Below, piece by piece: positions 61,015-64,000 of a DNA stretch of 64,000 bases. Each line of letters starts with the position of its first letter. The first letter of the stretch is position 1. The stretch is from Pseudomonas sp. GD03944 (GTDB lineage Bacteria > Pseudomonadota > Gammaproteobacteria > Pseudomonadales > Pseudomonadaceae), in NCBI RefSeq assembly GCF_029839275.1, contig NZ_JAOCAH010000002.1, positions 62,001 through 126,000 of the forward strand. Reading direction: 5' to 3'. Below the pieces are notes generated by a model. It had not been told where the DNA came from. It did not search any database and saw nothing but the letters and a program-made list of their open reading frames with translations. Made by a program: the position numbers and the translations under genes.

Positions 61015-62143
61015 CGGCGTCCTCCCAGGCGGCAGCGCAGCGGTTACGCCCGTTGCGCTTGGCCTGGTAGAGCGCCTGGTCGGCACGTTGCAGTGCCTCG
61101 TCCAGGTCATCGTGCTGGTTCAAGAGGGTCATTCCGACAGACAAACTGAGATTATCCACTTTCACCCCCAGCGGTTCAGCCCGGCTGAAGGCCTCGCGCA
61201 ACCGCTCGCAGCAGGCGGTGAACTGATCCGCGTCGGTATTGGGCAGCAGCAGCACGAATTCCTCACCACCGTAACGCGCAATCACGTCGTCGTCACGCAG
61301 GCAGGCCCGGGCGACCCCGGCGAAGGTCTGCAGCACCCGGTCCCCCGCGGCGTGGCCGTGGATGTCGTTGATGCGCTTGAAGTGGTCCAGGTCGATCAGC
61401 GCCAGGCCATGCTGGCGGCCGCCGCGCAGCCCTTCCAGCTCGCGCCCCGCCAGGCGCAGGAAGTGCCGCCGGTTGAACAGGCCGGTCAACTCGTCCGTCG
61501 CCACTAGGTCTTCAAGCTGACGCATCATGCCGCGCAGGGTGTCCTGGTGGGCCTGCAGGGCGAAGCGCCGCTGCCGCATGCGCTGGCGCATGGCCTGGAT
61601 GTAACTGGCGAACAGGCTCAGCCAGACCAGCACGATACCCAACGCGCACGCCTGGAGAATGGCATGGGCCGGATCGGCCAGCTGGTAGGTGTAGGCCTCG
61701 TAGAGGTTGAGCCCGACGAAGCCGGAGAATGCCAGCACCGCACAGCGGGCGAAGACCCGTGGCTGCAGCTGAAACACACCGAACAGCAGCACCAGGATAT
61801 AGACCAGTAACAGGCTGCCGCGCGCTTCGCCGAACATCGCCAGCAACACGGTTTGCCAGCCCAGGCCCACCAGGACCTGCGCCTCGGTCAGGCTGGGGTC
61901 GCGAAAGCGCAGGTTGCGGCCGCTGAGGAACATCGCCAGGAACGCCACCTGACTCAGGGCGACCGCGCCGAGAAACAGCAGCACCACGCTCATCGGTGCG
62001 TGGAACAGGTCGTAGAGACCGGCGACCAGGCACACCAGCGACGTCAGGAAATACGTCGCCGCTGCCATGCCGAAACGCTTCAGCAGCAGGTTTTGCAGAG
62101 ATCGCTGAGTGACCCGCTGGCTGCTTGCGCTCAAGGGCTCCAT
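61007..62143 (-). CDS. sadC: Membrane diguanylate cyclase (SadC-like)
   Basis: The 378-residue protein has about six transmembrane helices (to about 190; a MASE-like region) and a C-terminal GGDEF-domain with active site RYGGEEFVLLLP, RNRCAA near the end and a preceding LFNRRHFLRLAG. It makes c-di-GMP. The symbol rests on synteny with PA4332, and the protein seems shorter than I recall for PAO1 SadC, so treat it as tentative. An ATG with a weak ribosome site was chosen; an upstream start adds seven residues. Confidence 0.82.
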   Translation of the reverse strand: MEPLSASSQRVTQRSLQNLLLKRFGMAAATYFLTSLVCLVAGLYDLFHAPMSVVLLFLGAVALSQVAFLAMFLSGRNLRFRDPSLTEAQVLVGLGWQTVLLAMFGEARGSLLLVYILVLLFGVFQLQPRVFARCAVLAFSGFVGLNLYEAYTYQLADPAHAILQACALGIVLVWLSLFASYIQAMRQRMRQRRFALQAHQDTLRGMMRQLEDLVATDELTGLFNRRHFLRLAGRELEGLRGGRQHGLALIDLDHFKRINDIHGHAAGDRVLQTFAGVARACLRDDDVIARYGGEEFVLLLPNTDADQFTACCERLREAFSRAEPLGVKVDNLSLSVGMTLLNQHDDLDEALQRADQALYQAKRNGRNRCAAAWEDADA

Positions 62144-62351
62144 CCCATACCGGCATCTAGCCACTACTGTAACGCCGTGATCACAAATTTCCTAGCTGGA
62201 AGTAGGGGTATGACCGACCAAGGTCGACCGTCGGCGGGTGTCCCCCCTGCGCGCTGCGCGGTATACTGCCGCGCCTTTTTTACCGCACTCCATGCGCCGG
62301 CTCGTGATCCGGCGCCTCAAGAAGTTCCTGCCCTACAAAGGAGCGCCAAGC

Positions 62352-63875
62352 ATGACCGTGATCAAGCAAGACGACCTGATCCAGAGCGTCGCCGATGCCC
62401 TGCAGTTCATCTCCTACTACCACCCCGTGGACTTCATCCAGGCCATGCACGAGGCCTACCTGAAGGAAGAGTCGCCGGCCGCCCGCGATTCCATGGCCCA
62501 GATCCTGATCAACTCGCGCATGTGCGCCACCGGTCACCGCCCGATCTGCCAGGACACCGGCATCGTCACCGTCTTCATCAAGGTCGGCATGGACGTCCGC
62601 TGGGACGGCGCCACCATGAGCGTCGACGACATGATCAACGAGGGCGTGCGCCGCGCCTACAACCTGCCGGAAAACGTCCTGCGCGCCTCGATCCTGGCCG
62701 ACCCGGCCGGTGCCCGCAAGAACACCAAGGACAACACCCCGGCGGTGATCCACTACTCCATCGTCCCGGGCGACAAGGTCGAAGTGGACGTCGCGGCCAA
62801 GGGCGGCGGCTCCGAGAACAAGTCGAAGATGGCCATGCTCAACCCGTCCGACTCGATCGTCGACTGGGTACTCAAGACCGTGCCGACCATGGGCGCTGGC
62901 TGGTGCCCGCCGGGCATGCTCGGCATCGGCATCGGCGGCACCGCCGAGAAAGCCGCGGTGATGGCCAAGGAAGTGCTCATGGAGCACATCGACATCCATG
63001 AACTGCAGGCCCGCGGCCCGCAGAACAAGATCGAAGAACTGCGCCTGGAGCTGTTCGAGAAGGTCAACCAGCTGGGCATCGGCGCCCAGGGCCTGGGCGG
63101 CCTGACCACGGTGCTCGATGTGAAGATCATGGATTACCCGACCCACGCTGCCTCCCTGCCGGTGTGCATGATCCCAAACTGCGCCGCCACCCGTCACGCC
63201 CATTTCGTGCTCGACGGCTCCGGCCCGGCCGAGCTGGAAGCGCCGGACCTGGACGCCTACCCGGAAATCGTCTGGGAAGCCGGCCCGAGCGCCCGCCGTG
63301 TCGACCTCGACACCCTGACCCCGGAAGACGTGCAGAGCTGGAAGCCGGGCGAAACCGTCCTGCTCAATGGCAAGATGCTCACCGGCCGCGACGCCGCGCA
63401 CAAGCGCATGGTCGACATGCTGAACAAGGGTGAAACCCTGCCGGTGGACCTCAAGGGTCGCTTCATCTATTACGTCGGCCCGGTCGACCCGGTGCGTGAA
63501 GAAGTGGTTGGCCCAGCGGGCCCGACCACTGCGACGCGTATGGACAAGTTCACCCGCCAGATCCTCGAAAGCACCGGCCTGCTGGGCATGATCGGCAAGT
63601 CCGAGCGTGGCCCGATCGCCATCGACGCGATCAAGGACAACAAGGCCGTGTACCTGATGGCCGTCGGCGGCGCCGCCTACCTGGTGGCCCAGGCGATCAA
63701 GAAGTCCCGCGTGGTGGCCTTCGCCGAGCTGGGCATGGAAGCCATCTACGAGTTCGAAGTGAAAGACATGCCGGTCACCGTGGCCGTCGACACCCAGGGC
63801 GAATCGGTGCACATCACCGGCCCGGCGATCTGGAACAAGAAGATCGCCGACAGCCTGGCGGTGGAAATCAAGTAA
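62352..63875 (+). CDS. fumA: Class I iron-sulfur fumarate hydratase
   Basis: The 507-residue protein is a class I fumarase: RPICQDTGIVTVFIKVG near the N-terminus, GAGWCPPGMLGIGIGG, ALSxxxx-free LGGLTTVLDVKIMDYPTHAASLPVCMIPNC and the beta domain from about 340. Three cysteines would ligate a [4Fe-4S] cluster. It interconverts fumarate and malate. AAAGGAG lies nine bases before the ATG. It is divergent from the SadC-like operon and corresponds to PA4333 from memory. Confidence 0.95.
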   Translation: MTVIKQDDLIQSVADALQFISYYHPVDFIQAMHEAYLKEESPAARDSMAQILINSRMCATGHRPICQDTGIVTVFIKVGMDVRWDGATMSVDDMINEGVRRAYNLPENVLRASILADPAGARKNTKDNTPAVIHYSIVPGDKVEVDVAAKGGGSENKSKMAMLNPSDSIVDWVLKTVPTMGAGWCPPGMLGIGIGGTAEKAAVMAKEVLMEHIDIHELQARGPQNKIEELRLELFEKVNQLGIGAQGLGGLTTVLDVKIMDYPTHAASLPVCMIPNCAATRHAHFVLDGSGPAELEAPDLDAYPEIVWEAGPSARRVDLDTLTPEDVQSWKPGETVLLNGKMLTGRDAAHKRMVDMLNKGETLPVDLKGRFIYYVGPVDPVREEVVGPAGPTTATRMDKFTRQILESTGLLGMIGKSERGPIAIDAIKDNKAVYLMAVGGAAYLVAQAIKKSRVVAFAELGMEAIYEFEVKDMPVTVAVDTQGESVHITGPAIWNKKIADSLAVEIK

Positions 63876-63889
63876 CACCCGCTGCACAT

Positions 63890-63921
63890 GAAAAAGCCCG
63901 GCCAATGCCGGGCTTTTTCAT
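63890..63921 (+). terminator. Intrinsic terminator after fumarase
   Basis: tgaaaaagcccggc caat gccgggctttttca: a palindrome with T run, about 15 bases past the stop. Confidence 0.92.
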
Positions 63922-63943
63922 GCACCAAAGAAATGCCTGTCGC

Positions 63944-63994
63944 GGTAGGAGTGGCTTGCTGTAGGAGCGGGCTTGCCCGCGAGCTCTTCATCAC
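63944..63994. repeat. REP element at right edge
   Basis: gtaggagcgggcttgcccgc gagct (63961-63985) is a full REP core, preceded by a partial copy (gtaggagtggcttgct, from 63945). An inverted partner may lie outside the window. Confidence 0.8.
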
Positions 63995-64000
63995 CCCACC

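Noticed and set aside
1..64000. tRNA, rRNA, insertion sequences or prophage genes
   Set aside because: I looked for characteristic motifs, transposases and integrases and found none I could support.

Overview
The window comes from a high-GC gammaproteobacterium, almost certainly a Pseudomonas. The support is the REP sequences of the type gtaggagcgggcttgcccgcgagct, the codon bias, and gene orders I recall from P. aeruginosa: hprA/rsmC to mqo resembles PA4626-PA4640, pykA/enoyl-CoA hydratase/ferredoxin reductase/SadC/fumarase resembles PA4329-PA4333, and LuxR/DUF1329/DUF1302/acyl-CoA ligase/thiolase resembles PA3921-PA3925. These orders are from memory and were not searched.

Layout. 1-5275 is the start of a giant secreted DUF11/SdrD-like surface protein on the minus strand; it runs off the left edge. 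5644-11143 is a tight minus-strand operon: a REC-AraC response regulator, a 7TM hybrid histidine kinase and a TonB-dependent receptor. 11288-15715 holds a LysR regulator, two lipoproteins, a SnoaL-like protein and a GAF-GGDEF cyclase. 15757-25242 is a sensory and redox island: an NDH-2-like flavoprotein with a small membrane partner, a lone receiver, a FixJ-type regulator, two paralogous PAS histidine kinases, a LysR, a GlxA-type regulator and a divergent Dps-like protein. 25481-28842 has an AraC regulator facing a PF10118 protein, a REP-rich gap and an alpha/beta hydrolase. 29018-38595 is a fatty-acid or alcohol metabolism locus (MalT-like LuxR, DUF1329, DUF1302, acyl-CoA ligase, thiolase). 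38784-53444 is mostly conserved chromosome, including a Mn-sensing riboswitch before a GDT1-family transporter, a chemoreceptor and mqo. 53524-56048 is a TetR regulator with two SDR genes. 56151-63875 is core metabolism plus a SadC-like cyclase.

The most distinctive signal is a repeated palindrome close to ATACCnnGGTAT. It occurs in arrays with exact 21-bp centre spacing before the NDH-2 operon (three sites) and before the orphan kinase (two sites). Related sites lie between the first kinase and its divergent LysR, and before the lone receiver. This suggests that the FixJ-type regulator of the island controls a compact self-contained regulon of kinases, receiver and quinone-linked dehydrogenase. 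The coupled regulator/kinase/TonB-receptor operon and the TetR/SDR locus with paired operators are the next most interesting units.

I saw no tRNA, rRNA, insertion sequence, CRISPR array or prophage. Recognisable decay is limited to a possible TonB-receptor tail near 25402-25470.
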